The position numbers and the translations under genes were made by a program. 64,000 bases of DNA, taken from positions 1-64,000 of the forward strand of contig JAAYDI010000108.1 in assembly GCA_012729315.1 (NCBI GenBank), given 5' to 3'. Below the pieces are notes generated by a model. The model was not told the DNA's origin. It saw only the letters and a program-made list of their open reading frames with translations, and ran no database searches. The DNA comes from Planctomycetaceae bacterium (GTDB lineage: Bacteria; Planctomycetota; Planctomycetia; Pirellulales; Pirellulaceae). This document shows positions 7,854 through 17,825 of the stretch, piece after piece; position 1 is the first letter of the stretch, and each line of letters begins with the position of its first letter.

Positions 7854-9464
7854 TCAGCCGGCCTCTACCGTTGGGCGCGGCACTGCGTACCGGTTGTACA
7901 GGGCCAGCGCCAGGGCGGTGATGAAAGCCATGACGCCGAAGACCACCCACATCAGGTCGGGGCGGCCCAGATCGCGCGCCAACTTGCCGTAGACAATGCC
8001 GCCCAGCACATTGCCGAACAGGTTGCCCAGCGCGACGGCGATGAAGTAGTAGCCCATATAGAGCGCCACTTTGTCCTTGGGGGCAATGCTGCCGATGTAC
8101 TCCTGGCTGGTCGGACTCGCCATCATCTCGCCGATGGAGAAGCAGAACACGGCCAGCACCACCAGCCACCCCGAGGCATGCAGCATCCCTACGGTTCCAC
8201 CACCGCTCAGCGCCGGCAGCGAGATGCCGATGCCGGCGATGATGATGCCGGTGATCATGCCGGGAAAGCGACCTATCCGGGTCACGATCAGCGAGATGGC
8301 GATCTGGAAGATGACAATGAACAGCGCGTCCAGGTTGGAGATCCACTCGGGATTGAACTGCCCTCCTCTGGCCACGTAGTCGGTGATGCCTTGCGACCAC
8401 CCCGACAACCCGACGGCGCCCAGGACGGCGGCCAGGAAATCGAGCAACGGCCGGGTCTGCACGAAATCCTGGATGTACTTCACCAGCGGCACACCGCCGA
8501 GAATCTGGTTGAACGCCGTCCAGAACCCCGACAGGATCAGCAGGTACACCGCAAATCGCCAGTTGCTCACCTGCATCGGCTTGAGCAGCCAGGGGCGACG
8601 ATCCACACTGCCCGGCGTCGGATTGCCGACCCGGAGCACCGCGTCGAAGATCAGGTTCCCCGCCAGCCAGGCTGCCGCCGCCAGCCCCGCGTGGGTCCAC
8701 GTGAGCCAGCTTTTGCCGGCCGCGAAAAACACGATCAGCATGCCCAAGACGCAGATGAAGAACCGCACGTTGCCCAGCACCTCCATGGCGTCGCGCAGCA
8801 CCTTGCCGAGCGTGCGGCGGGTGGCGGAGGTGGACTCGGTCGTCGGCTCCTGGTAGAAGCAGATCACCCAGATGAAGTTGATCGCGATGAAGATCGAGGA
8901 GCACAGGAAGAGCCGGTTCCAGTGGGAGATGCCGGTCTCCGGGTCGGGGCTGCGCAGGAAGCCTGAGATCGCCGGACCGAGGAAGCCCCCCACGTTGACC
9001 ATCATGTAAAAGATGCCGAACCCCAACTGGCTCGTCTGTTCATTGGTCACGCGGGCGATCGTGCCGACCACGACCGGTTTGAAAATCGCCGCCCCGACGG
9101 CGACAAACAGGAAGCCCATCAGGAACGTGCCATAGCTGGTGAATGTGCCGAGCATGTAGTAGGCGGGGGTCAGGATCGCGTAGGCGATCAGAAACATTTT
9201 CTTGTAGCCGAAGCGATCCCCCAGGGCGCCGGTGATGACCGGCATGAGATACAGGGCAAACGTGACGATGCCGATGATCGTCCCGGCATCCTCCTCGGTG
9301 AACTCCAGCCCCCCCCGCGCCCGCTTGTCGGTCAGGTAGAGTGCCAGCGGCGTGAACATGCCATACCACGCCATCCGCTCGAAGATCTCCATCGTGTTCG
9401 CGACGTAGAACGTACGCGGCAGCGACTTCACCTGCTGCACGAACCCCGCACCGGCCTGTGCCAT
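7854..9464 (-). CDS. POT-family (MFS) peptide transporter, divergent member
   Basis: The 536-residue membrane protein has about 12-14 helices. It begins with FYVANTMEIFERMAWYGMF, which contains the ExxER motif of proton-coupled oligopeptide transporters. The family's FxKPN-like motif is present as IFKPVVV, with the Asn lost. It should import di- or tripeptides or related solutes with protons, but the substrate is not certain. The start is ATG 9464, with a GTG directly before it and AAGGGAG upstream. It begins 15 bp after the stop of a second POT gene, so the two form an operon. The lost Asn suggests the two transporters differ in substrate. Confidence 0.85.
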   Translation of the reverse strand: MAQAGAGFVQQVKSLPRTFYVANTMEIFERMAWYGMFTPLALYLTDKRARGGLEFTEEDAGTIIGIVTFALYLMPVITGALGDRFGYKKMFLIAYAILTPAYYMLGTFTSYGTFLMGFLFVAVGAAIFKPVVVGTIARVTNEQTSQLGFGIFYMMVNVGGFLGPAISGFLRSPDPETGISHWNRLFLCSSIFIAINFIWVICFYQEPTTESTSATRRTLGKVLRDAMEVLGNVRFFICVLGMLIVFFAAGKSWLTWTHAGLAAAAWLAGNLIFDAVLRVGNPTPGSVDRRPWLLKPMQVSNWRFAVYLLILSGFWTAFNQILGGVPLVKYIQDFVQTRPLLDFLAAVLGAVGLSGWSQGITDYVARGGQFNPEWISNLDALFIVIFQIAISLIVTRIGRFPGMITGIIIAGIGISLPALSGGGTVGMLHASGWLVVLAVFCFSIGEMMASPTSQEYIGSIAPKDKVALYMGYYFIAVALGNLFGNVLGGIVYGKLARDLGRPDLMWVVFGVMAFITALALALYNRYAVPRPTVEAG

Positions 9465-9479
9465 CACCTCGCTCCCTTC

Positions 9480-10985
9480 TCACTTCACGCCGTGCATCAT
9501 CCGCTTGAGTGCCGGGACCAGCAGCAGCAGCAGCCCGGCGCCCGCCGCCGTGATCACGGCGACGCGCGCGAAGACATCCTCGAAGCCGCGCCCTTCAGCG
9601 GAACCGGCCACCCAGGGCGCGAGCACGTTGCCCAGCGCGCTGGATAAGAACCAGACCCCCATGAACATGCCTACCAGCCGCGCCGGCGCCAGCTTGGTGA
9701 TCGTCGACAGTCCGACCGGCGAGAGACATAACTCGCCCGTCGTGTGGAAGAAGAAGGCCAGGACCAGCCAGATCATCGAGCACCGCCCCGTCTCCGATCC
9801 GTGCGCCTCCTGCGCGCCGAGCAGCAGCATCACGAATCCCAGCGACAGGAAGCCCAGCCCCCAGACGAATTTGAACGGGGATGACGGCTCCCAGCGCCGG
9901 CGGTCCAGCCACACCCACAGCGCGGCGGTCGGAATACTCAAGGCCACGATCAGCAGCGGATTGAGGAAGTTGGCCAGGAAGGCGGCCTGCAACTCCCGTC
10001 CGAACACGTGACGATCCACAACCACTTCCGTGAACCGCGTGATCGTGCTGCCTGCCAGCTCAAAGAAACCCCAGAACATCATCGAGAAGCCACACAGCAC
10101 GAGGATCACCAGCATCCGCCCCCCTTCCTCCCGGCTGACCCGTGTCGCCTCCCACAGCAGATACAGCACAATGGGGCCGGCGATCACCAGCGCCAGGCTC
10201 TGTACCCACTCCGGACGTGAAATCAGGAAGGCGATCAGCGGGATGAAGATGCCGAGCCCCACGACCAGCAGCACGCCATGGGGCAGGCCCAGCGGACCGA
10301 CCGAGCGGAGACTCGCCCCGGCCGGCGGTAGCCCCTTTCCCTCGATCGTGCCGCGCCCGAAGAAGAAGACGAGCTGACCGCAGATCATCCCGCAGCCGGC
10401 CAGCAGGAACCCCAGGTGCCAGCCGTACTGCTGGGCAAAGCCGGCCGAGAAACTGGCCGCCAGAGCGCCCAGATTGATCCCCATATAGAAAATCGTGAAC
10501 GCGGCGTCCCGCCGCGCGTCCCCCTGGCGATAGAGCGTGCCGACGATGGTCGAGATGTTGGGCTTGAAGAAGCCGTTGCCGGCCGAGAGCAGTCCCAGGC
10601 CGGTGAAGAACAGCCAATGGAGCGCGGCAACCGGGACGCCGGACTGGATCAGCAGCGCATGGGCGGCCAGCGTGAACTGGCCCAGCGTCATCAGGGTCCC
10701 GCCGATGAAGATCGCGCGGCGCTGGCCCAGCAGGCGGTCGGCCAGCATGCCACCGATGAAGGTGGTCGCGTACACAAAGCCCAGGTACGCGCCGTAGATC
10801 GCGTCCGCTTGCCCGCCGGCGGCGTCCTGCTCCCAGGCCGCCAGCACCACGCAGGTCATGTACAGCGTCAGGATGCCGCGCATGCCGTAGAAGCTGAACC
10901 GCTCCCACAGCTCGGTGAAGAACAGGACAAACAGACCGTGGGGGTGCCCCAGCAGCGTTCCTGGGGGGCGGGTGCCGTCATTCAC
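9480..10985 (-). CDS. POT-family (MFS) peptide transporter
   Basis: This 501-residue polytopic membrane protein has the N-terminal motif FFTELWERFSFYGMRGIL (ExxERFxYYG type) and the PTR2 motif GNGFFKPNISTIVG, both hallmarks of proton-driven peptide symporters. A GTG at 10985 is chosen as the start because GAGGAGG stands about 8 bp upstream and the residues before it are low-complexity. It is the first gene of a two-gene operon with the divergent POT protein downstream. Planctomycetes commonly carry such pairs for peptide scavenging. Confidence 0.92.
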   Translation of the reverse strand: MNDGTRPPGTLLGHPHGLFVLFFTELWERFSFYGMRGILTLYMTCVVLAAWEQDAAGGQADAIYGAYLGFVYATTFIGGMLADRLLGQRRAIFIGGTLMTLGQFTLAAHALLIQSGVPVAALHWLFFTGLGLLSAGNGFFKPNISTIVGTLYRQGDARRDAAFTIFYMGINLGALAASFSAGFAQQYGWHLGFLLAGCGMICGQLVFFFGRGTIEGKGLPPAGASLRSVGPLGLPHGVLLVVGLGIFIPLIAFLISRPEWVQSLALVIAGPIVLYLLWEATRVSREEGGRMLVILVLCGFSMMFWGFFELAGSTITRFTEVVVDRHVFGRELQAAFLANFLNPLLIVALSIPTAALWVWLDRRRWEPSSPFKFVWGLGFLSLGFVMLLLGAQEAHGSETGRCSMIWLVLAFFFHTTGELCLSPVGLSTITKLAPARLVGMFMGVWFLSSALGNVLAPWVAGSAEGRGFEDVFARVAVITAAGAGLLLLLVPALKRMMHGVK

Positions 10986-11480
10986 CGCGTGGCCTCCTCG
11001 CGCCTCGATGTCGCCGTGTGACTTCCCCCGGACGACACGGGCCCCCGGGGCGGTGGCGGCTGGCCCGGACCTGCCGTCGTCCGGACCCTTTTCTTGCCGT
11101 TGCCGTCGCCGCAGCATACCAGCGCGACTCAGACGCAGCCAAGCAGGGGGACGGTGGCCGGCGCGTTACGGCTCCTGCGAGCCGTCACCACAACGTGGCG
11201 GTGCTGATGCTCGGCCAGATCCACCAGTGCGGCGAGCGCGAGTTCTTCCGCGCGCATTCGGATGTCCAGTTCACAGTGAATTGCTGCGAATTGCCGCTGT
11301 TTCACATTGCAATGCAGGGTGAGATGCGTCAAGCTGCATTGGCACCGGGGCTGCCGCGCTGCCGCGGGCGTGCCACGCCGGGGGACGACCCTGTGTTGAC
11401 CGACGAATACGGCAACGTCGCGATCGTACACGGCCTTGCAGGAATCCCCGTCCGCGGCTGGACGGTAGCGAGATCTAGTC
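10986..11480. other. Divergent intergenic region
   Basis: These 495 bp separate the peptide-transporter operon (minus) from acetate kinase (plus), so at least two promoters should lie here. A two-copy decamer (GAATTGCTGC, GAATTGCCGC) lies near 11278-11297 and the palindrome CATTGCAATG near 11305-11314. No clear promoter box or small gene is seen. Confidence 0.4.
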
Positions 11481-12683
11481 ATGAATGTGCTCGTGTTCAA
11501 CTGCGGCAGCTCGTCTCTCAAGTACCGGCTGATCGCCATGCCTGCCGAAGAGCAGCTTTCGGGAGGCGAAGCGCAGCGGATTGGCCCCCCGACGGCCAAG
11601 CCATCCTGCCTCGTGCTCAACCGTGGAGCGGCCGGCAAGGAGACCCGCGTCACACCGATGCGGGACCATGCAGAAGCACTGCAGGAAGTGGTCCACGCGC
11701 TGCGCGAGACCCCCGGGGCGACGCCCGATGTGATCGGCCATCGACTCGTCAATGGCGGCCCGACCATCACGGAATACTCGCTGGTGGACGATGCCGTGCT
11801 GGCGGAGTTGATTGCACAGCAGGATCTGGCACCGCTCCACAACCCGCCGGCAATCGCGACGATTCAGGCCTGCCGCCACGTGTTTCCCGGCTTGCCGCAG
11901 GTCGTCATCTCGGACACCGCCTTCCACCGCACGATCCCCGACTACGCGCGGGCTTATGCGATTCCCCATGCGTTGAGTCGCGAGTTGGGGATTCGCAAGT
12001 ATGGATACCATGGCATCAGCCACCAGTATGTGGTGACGGAGACGGCCCGCCTGATGAACGTGCCGCTGGACCAGTTCCGTGGTGTGAGCTGTCACCTGGG
12101 CAGCGGCGGCGCCAGCCTGTGTGCGGTGGTCCACGGGCAGTCGGTAGACAACACCATGGGCTACTCGCCGCTACAGGGACTGATCATGAGCACCCGGTGC
12201 GGTGATCTGGACCCGGGCGTCACGCTGCGGTTTCTGGCCGAAGCGCGGGGCGACAAGGTGGCCGTCGAGGAGCGACTCAACAACCGCAGCGGCGTGTTGG
12301 GCCTGTCCGGCACATCGGCCGACATCCGCGATGTGCTGGAAGCGGTTGCCGGTGACCCTGCGTCCACCCGGGCACGCGTCACGGCCGACGTGTACTTGTG
12401 GCGTCTGAAAAAGTACCTGGGCGCGTACCTGGTCCTCGTGGGCGATGCCCAGGCCGTCATCTTCACCGACACGATCGGCGAAACGGTGCCCGAGGTGCGT
12501 GAGGCCGTCTGCTCGGGCATGGACGTGTTCGGCATCGCCATTGACCACGAGCGAAACATCGGAGCGGACCAGCTCCCGGCCGATGTGGCCACAGCGGGCA
12601 GTCGTGTCCGCGTGTGGGCCGTTGCCACCAACGAAGAAATCTCCATTGCACGTTCCACCTACAAAGCCCAATGCACATCCTGA
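11481..12683 (+). CDS. ackA: Acetate kinase
   Basis: The 400-residue protein interconverts acetyl phosphate + ADP with acetate + ATP. It shows the full family set: N-terminal NVLVFNCGSSSLKY, the Arg-containing GHRLVNGG, SDTAFHRTIP with the catalytic Asp, YGYHGISHQYV with the catalytic His, STRCGDLDPG with the second catalytic Arg, and the C-terminal TNEEISIAR with the metal-linked Glu. Length is normal. No phosphotransacetylase is next to it, so acetyl phosphate may come from another route such as phosphoketolase; that is inference. Its last 13 bases overlap the start of a diverged paralogue, which implies translational coupling. Confidence 0.95.
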   Translation: MNVLVFNCGSSSLKYRLIAMPAEEQLSGGEAQRIGPPTAKPSCLVLNRGAAGKETRVTPMRDHAEALQEVVHALRETPGATPDVIGHRLVNGGPTITEYSLVDDAVLAELIAQQDLAPLHNPPAIATIQACRHVFPGLPQVVISDTAFHRTIPDYARAYAIPHALSRELGIRKYGYHGISHQYVVTETARLMNVPLDQFRGVSCHLGSGGASLCAVVHGQSVDNTMGYSPLQGLIMSTRCGDLDPGVTLRFLAEARGDKVAVEERLNNRSGVLGLSGTSADIRDVLEAVAGDPASTRARVTADVYLWRLKKYLGAYLVLVGDAQAVIFTDTIGETVPEVREAVCSGMDVFGIAIDHERNIGADQLPADVATAGSRVRVWAVATNEEISIARSTYKAQCTS

Positions 12684-13759
12684 CGCTCCAGCCCACACTC
12701 CGCGGTCTGGCCTTTGCTGCGTTCACCGAGGGATCGGACCAACCCGCCGTCGAGTCGCGGCTGACACTCAACCAGTTCGACCGCAGCACGCACCTGTTTC
12801 CCCCGGACCTGTTCGCCCGCATGAACGAGACGCTCCGCCGGGCGGAACTGCCGCCACCCACCGCCATTGGCGTGCACGCGCTCTACGGCGGCGACCGCTT
12901 CGCCACGCCGGTGTTCGCAAGTGACGACGTGTTGTCAGAACTGGAAACGCTGGCGCCGCAGGCGCCGTTGCTTGTGCCGAACCTCGTGGAGCTGACCCGC
13001 TCCGTCCGCCACACGTACCGCACAGCGCCTGTGGTGCTGGCCTTCGAAACCGCGTTCTTCGTGAATCTCCCGCAGTGCGAACAGTGGTATGGGCTGGATC
13101 TGGAACTGATGGTATCCCAGGCGATCCGGCGGTTCGGTTATCACGGCCTGTTTCACGAAGCGGCCTGCCGCGCGGCGGCCCGCCACCGGCGACTCTCAGC
13201 GCCGCGAGTCCTGTCGCTGTGCCTGGAACCACGCCCCGAACTGGCCGCCTGCCAGGGCCGCCGGCCGGTCATGGTCACCGGCGGCAATACGCTGATCGAG
13301 GGGCTGCCCGGAGAAACGACGTGCGGCGACCTGGATCCGAGTGTCGTCCTCAAACTGGCCCACGACACCCACTGGGGACCGGAGGAGGCCAGCCGCGTCC
13401 TGACGAGCGAAAGTGGGCTGCGCGGCCTGCTCGGGCGCGCCGTGACGCTCGCCGAAGTGCTCGGCAGCACCGGCGCATCGCTGCAGCTTGCGCGCGACGT
13501 GTTTCTGCACTGTGTGCTGCGGGCCTGCGGCGCCGGCATCGCCGCCCTGGAGGGCGTCGACGCAATTGTCTATTCAGGGCGGTACGCTGCGTCCGGTGCC
13601 GCCGTGCAGGCGTGGCTGGGTCCGCGTCTGGCGCGTGCTACCCGCTGCGACATTCCGCACCTGATCCACGCCCGCACCTTGTCGCAGCACGTCCGCGACG
13701 TGACCCGCGTCCTGGTACTCGAGGACAAAGGCCGCACGCGTCAAACGGCAGGCCACTGA
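12671..13759 (+). CDS. Degenerate acetate kinase paralogue
   Basis: This 362-residue protein starts at an ATG inside the last codons of ackA. It keeps the family outline but not the chemistry. GHRxVxGG has become GVHALYGGDRF (Arg lost), FDTAFH has become FETAFF (Asp to Glu, His lost), and the TR-GDLDP segment has become TTCGDLDPS (Arg to Thr). The HG of the FGYHGLFHE segment remains, and the TNEE end is replaced by VLVLEDKG. It is therefore probably not an active kinase. A regulatory or scaffolding partner of AckA is a reasonable guess. The frame is intact and the codon use normal, so it is not an obvious pseudogene. Confidence 0.88.
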   Translation: MHILTLQPTLRGLAFAAFTEGSDQPAVESRLTLNQFDRSTHLFPPDLFARMNETLRRAELPPPTAIGVHALYGGDRFATPVFASDDVLSELETLAPQAPLLVPNLVELTRSVRHTYRTAPVVLAFETAFFVNLPQCEQWYGLDLELMVSQAIRRFGYHGLFHEAACRAAARHRRLSAPRVLSLCLEPRPELAACQGRRPVMVTGGNTLIEGLPGETTCGDLDPSVVLKLAHDTHWGPEEASRVLTSESGLRGLLGRAVTLAEVLGSTGASLQLARDVFLHCVLRACGAGIAALEGVDAIVYSGRYAASGAAVQAWLGPRLARATRCDIPHLIHARTLSQHVRDVTRVLVLEDKGRTRQTAGH

Positions 13760-13970
13760 CGCTCCACAGGACCGCTCGGCAGGGCGGGCCGCCAGAACGC
13801 CGCCCCCGCCCGCTCTCCCGGAACTCCCGTCTTGCCCAGCTTCTCTTGCCGTCGAGCGCGGGAATCGGTCTAATCTCGAGCCTCATCTATTGGCCGTACG
13901 TCTGCGCGCGTTGGTCGGTCGATGCAGGGATGCGCAACAGGTTGCTGCTCTTGCAACGGACGAGGATGTC

Positions 13971-16900
13971 ATGAGAGACCCGAACGAGTCAGCACGATCC
14001 ACCTGGGTGTGGTGGAAGCTGTGGACCGCAGCGATGCTGGTGGTGGGTGGGGTGTTTCAATCCGGCTCGGTCGCAGAGGCGCGGGAGGCGCACTGGATCT
14101 GGTCGCCCGCCCACACCAAGAACGAGGTGCCGATCGGTGAGTGTTATTTTCGCAAGACATTCACGGCGCAGGCTCCGATCCGGGTGCAAGCGACCATTGC
14201 GGCGGACGACGAGTACGAGTTGTTCGTCAACGGGCAGAAGGTTGGTGCGGGCGAATCGCATCGGCAGTTGGACGAGTACAACATCACCGACCACGTGACG
14301 GCGGGGCCGAACACGATTGCGGTGAAAGTGACCAACCGGCGTGGCTCCACGGCGGCGCTCGTTGCGCGAGTGTTTGTGCGCGAGCGGGACGCGGGCTGGG
14401 ATGCCTACTCGAGCGACGAGACGTGGCGCACCAGTCTGCATCCTGAGGGGACCTGGAACCGCGCGAGCTACGACGATGCGCAATGGGATGCGGCCCAGTC
14501 GTTTGGCGTGCTAGGGGAGACGGCCCCCTGGGATCGCGAGGAGGACGCGGCGCGCGATGAGGTGCACCGGGGGGAACGCTTTCGCATTGCGCGGGGTTTT
14601 GGGGTGGAGCGGGTGATTGACGCCGAGCAGACAGGCTCGGTGCTGGCGATGGCATTCAACGAGTTCGGGCATGTGATTCTCTCGCGGGAAGGCGCGGGGC
14701 TGTTCCTGGTGGTGGACACGGACCACGACGAGATTGTGGACGAAGTGCGGAGCTACTGCGACCAGGTGCAGAATGTGCAGGGCATCCTGCCACTCAATGG
14801 CGACGTGTACGTCGTAGCCGTAGGACCGGAAGGGCACGGCCTGTATCGCCTGGAGGACCAAGACCGCGATGGCAGGCTGGAATCGGTGAAGTTGCTGTTT
14901 AATTTCGAAGGGGAGATGGGGGAGCAGACCGCACACTCCCTGGTCCTGGGCCCGGACGGCTGGATTTATGTCGTGTTGGGAGCCTACACCGCACCGCTCA
15001 AGGAGTACGACCCGGGCAGTCCACACCGCGACTACTATGAAGGGGACCTGGTCGGGCCCCGCTACGAGGATCCGGGTGGGTACGCGGTCGGGCGGAAGGC
15101 GCCGGGTGGCATGATCATCCGGACGGACCTGCAGGGCCAGGTAGTCCAGCTGGTGGCGGGCGGTTTGCGGAATGCGTGCGACCTGGCGTTCAGCCCGGCG
15201 GGCGAGCTGTTCGTGCACGACAGCGACATGGAATCGGACATTGGCACGACGTGGTACCGCCCGACCCGGTTGTGCCATATCCTGCCAGGCGGCGAGTACG
15301 GCTGGCGCAGCGGCTGGGCCAACTGGCCCGAATACTATGTCGATCTGCTGCCGGCGATTGCCCACACCGGACGCTCCTCGCCCACCGGCGCGGTGTTCTA
15401 CGCGCATAACATGTTCCCCGAGGAGTATCGCCAGGCGCTGTTTCTCGGCGACTGGTTGGAAGGGCGCATCCTGGTGGCGCGCCTCAAACCCGACGGTGCT
15501 TCGTTCACCGCCAACGTCGAGACGTTCCTCTCCGGGCAGCCGTTGAACGTCACCGACCTGGACGTCGGCCCCGATGGCTGGCTGTACTTCGTCACCGGGG
15601 GACGCGGCACCGGCGGGGGCCTGTACCGTGTGACCTGGACCGGAGACGCTCCGCCGCACCCGGCTGATCTGGGGCCGGGCATCGGGCCGGCCATTCGGCA
15701 ACCGCAGCTGGCCAGTGCCTGGAGTCGCCAGCAGATCGCCCGCATCCAGCAGCGGCTGGGCAGCGACTGGGGGCCGATGCTTGTCGGAGTGGCACGCAGC
15801 ACGGCCAATCCTACCGCGTACCGCACCCGCGCCTTCGATCTCATGCAGCTCTACGGGCCGCGCCCCGATGTCACGCTGCTTCTGGAACTGGCCCAGGACA
15901 AGAACGAACTGGTACGAGCCAAAGTGGCCGAACTCATGGGACTGTACCCGAACGAGGAGACCCGGGAACGCCTGATCGATCTGTTCGAGGATTCTGATCG
16001 CCTGGTGCGCCGCAAGGCCATGGAGGCCGTCGTGCGGGCCGAACAGCAGGCGCCGCCCGACACCGTCATCCCGCTGCTCGCCTCCGACGACCCGTTTGAA
16101 GCCTGGGCCGCCCGCCGCCTGCTCGAACGGAGCCCGACCAACCAGTGGCGCGACACGGTGCTGCGGTCCGAGACGCATCGTGTCTTCATCCAGGGCGCGC
16201 TGGCCCTGCTGATCGCTGACCCGTCCACGGAGCACGCGTTTGCGGTGTTGGAACGGGCCAGCCAGTTGATGGTGGGATTTGTCAGCGATCGGGACTTCAT
16301 CGATATGCTGCGCGTCATGCAGGTGGCCATGATGCAGGGCCAGGTGGCGCCGGAACAGGTGGAAACACTCCGCGCGCAGCTGGCCGAGGAATTCCCGGCC
16401 GGCGACCCGCTCATGAACCGCGAACTGATCCGCCTGCTGGTCTACCTCCAGGACGAGTCGATCCTGGAACGGTGCTTCGAGTACCTGGCGTCGGATGTCT
16501 CCAGCGCCGACAAAATGCATGTCGCCATGTACCTGCGGTTCCTCCAGGCCGGCTGGACGCTGGAACGCAAGGAAGCGTGGCTCCAGTTCGTCACTCAGGC
16601 CAAGACCTGGGATGGCGGCAGCGGCTATCCGCTGTATCTGGCCAGCGCGGCACGCGACTTCGCTAAACTGCTCACCGTGGACGAGAGCATCGCCATCCTG
16701 CGCCGCGGAGCGGAATGGCCCGATGCAGCGCTCGGATCGCTCTACACGCTGCCACACCAACTGGACGACAGTCTGCTCGATACGCTCATCACGCTCGATC
16801 TGGAACTCGACCAGCGGCAAGACGTGGCCAGCCGGAAGCTGATGGTCGGCATCGTGGCCGTGCTGGCACGCAGCAAAGACCCGGCAGCCATGGCTTACCT

Positions 16901-17825
16901 GCGGACGGTCTGGGACCGCAACCCGGAGCGGCGTGAACCGGTCGCCATGGGACTGGCTCAGGACCCGGAGGGGGAGAACTGGTCGTACCTGGTTCACAGC
17001 CTGCCCGTGGTGGAATCGATCACCGCCCGCGAAGTGCTCGAGAGCCTGGCCACCGTCGATCAGCAGCCAGACGATCCAGAGCACATCCGGCAGGTCATCC
17101 TGTGCGGACTGCGGTTGGGGGAACAGGGGGCGCTCCAGGCAATCGCGCTCCTGGAACTGTGGACCGGCCAGCAGATCGGCACCGCGACGGACAGCTGGGA
17201 TGTGCAGCTGGCCGCCTGGCAGAAATGGTTTGCCGAGACGTTTCCGGAATTGCCCGAGGCGGTGCTGCCGGTGCATACGGCGCAGAACAAGTGGGCCTAC
17301 GACGGACTGCTGGAATTCCTGACCGGCCGGGAAGGACTCGCGGGGGATCCCACAAACGGAGCGTTCGTGTTCCAGAAGGCGAACTGCGAGAAGTGCCATC
17401 GCTTCGGCGACCAGGGCGAAGCCATGGGCCCCGACCTCACGGCGCTGTCGAAACGTTTCACCCGCAAGGAGATTCTCCAGTCTGTGCTGTACCCGTCACA
17501 TGCGATCTCCAGCCAGTACGCGTCCCAGAACCTCCTGCTGATGGATAATCGCCAGATTCTCGGGATCGTCGCGCCCGGCGGGGCCGGTGAGATAGTCGTC
17601 CTCAACACGGACGGGGAGAAGATCTCCATCCTCGACAGCGAGATTGACGAGATCACCGCCAGCAAACTGTCCGTCATGCCCGACGGAACGCTTAACGAGT
17701 TGACGCTCCAGGAGATCGCCGACTTGTTTGCGTATGTCACCACCGACCCGACTCAGGCCGTGGCGCTCCAGCCTCCGGAGGTGGACCGGAAGAAGTCCTA
17801 CAAGGAGGACATGCCGCGCCGCTAG
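13971..17825 (+). CDS. Planctomycetal membrane-bound dehydrogenase-like protein with HEAT-like repeats and c-type haem motif
   Basis: This exported 1284-residue protein starts at ATG 13971 with GAGGA upstream; an open 5' extension is ignored. Residues 1-37 are a signal peptide. Residues 38-190 form a beta domain (AHWIWSPAHT, ADDEYELFVNGQKV, NTIAVKVTNRRGS) like the N-terminal sugar-binding domain of alpha-L-rhamnosidases. Residues 200-560 are a glucose/sorbosone-dehydrogenase-type beta propeller (AFNEFGHVILS, HSLVLGPDGWIYVVLG, GLRNACDLAFSPAGELFVHDSDME). Then follows a long HEAT-like helical region. Near residue 1139 is the haem motif CEKCH, with the axial-Met-like GPDLTALSKRFTRKEILQSV after it. 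The planctomycete family is abundant but biochemically undefined. Periplasmic oxidation of a carbohydrate is a plausible role. Confidence 0.9.
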   Translation: MRDPNESARSTWVWWKLWTAAMLVVGGVFQSGSVAEAREAHWIWSPAHTKNEVPIGECYFRKTFTAQAPIRVQATIAADDEYELFVNGQKVGAGESHRQLDEYNITDHVTAGPNTIAVKVTNRRGSTAALVARVFVRERDAGWDAYSSDETWRTSLHPEGTWNRASYDDAQWDAAQSFGVLGETAPWDREEDAARDEVHRGERFRIARGFGVERVIDAEQTGSVLAMAFNEFGHVILSREGAGLFLVVDTDHDEIVDEVRSYCDQVQNVQGILPLNGDVYVVAVGPEGHGLYRLEDQDRDGRLESVKLLFNFEGEMGEQTAHSLVLGPDGWIYVVLGAYTAPLKEYDPGSPHRDYYEGDLVGPRYEDPGGYAVGRKAPGGMIIRTDLQGQVVQLVAGGLRNACDLAFSPAGELFVHDSDMESDIGTTWYRPTRLCHILPGGEYGWRSGWANWPEYYVDLLPAIAHTGRSSPTGAVFYAHNMFPEEYRQALFLGDWLEGRILVARLKPDGASFTANVETFLSGQPLNVTDLDVGPDGWLYFVTGGRGTGGGLYRVTWTGDAPPHPADLGPGIGPAIRQPQLASAWSRQQIARIQQRLGSDWGPMLVGVARSTANPTAYRTRAFDLMQLYGPRPDVTLLLELAQDKNELVRAKVAELMGLYPNEETRERLIDLFEDSDRLVRRKAMEAVVRAEQQAPPDTVIPLLASDDPFEAWAARRLLERSPTNQWRDTVLRSETHRVFIQGALALLIADPSTEHAFAVLERASQLMVGFVSDRDFIDMLRVMQVAMMQGQVAPEQVETLRAQLAEEFPAGDPLMNRELIRLLVYLQDESILERCFEYLASDVSSADKMHVAMYLRFLQAGWTLERKEAWLQFVTQAKTWDGGSGYPLYLASAARDFAKLLTVDESIAILRRGAEWPDAALGSLYTLPHQLDDSLLDTLITLDLELDQRQDVASRKLMVGIVAVLARSKDPAAMAYLRTVWDRNPERREPVAMGLAQDPEGENWSYLVHSLPVVESITAREVLESLATVDQQPDDPEHIRQVILCGLRLGEQGALQAIALLELWTGQQIGTATDSWDVQLAAWQKWFAETFPELPEAVLPVHTAQNKWAYDGLLEFLTGREGLAGDPTNGAFVFQKANCEKCHRFGDQGEAMGPDLTALSKRFTRKEILQSVLYPSHAISSQYASQNLLLMDNRQILGIVAPGGAGEIVVLNTDGEKISILDSEIDEITASKLSVMPDGTLNELTLQEIADLFAYVTTDPTQAVALQPPEVDRKKSYKEDMPRR

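Noticed and set aside
14511-17399. 962-residue minus-strand open frame opposite the haem protein
   Set aside because: No recognisable motif, composition typical of antisense of a GC-rich gene; the plus frame has propeller motifs and CxxCH.
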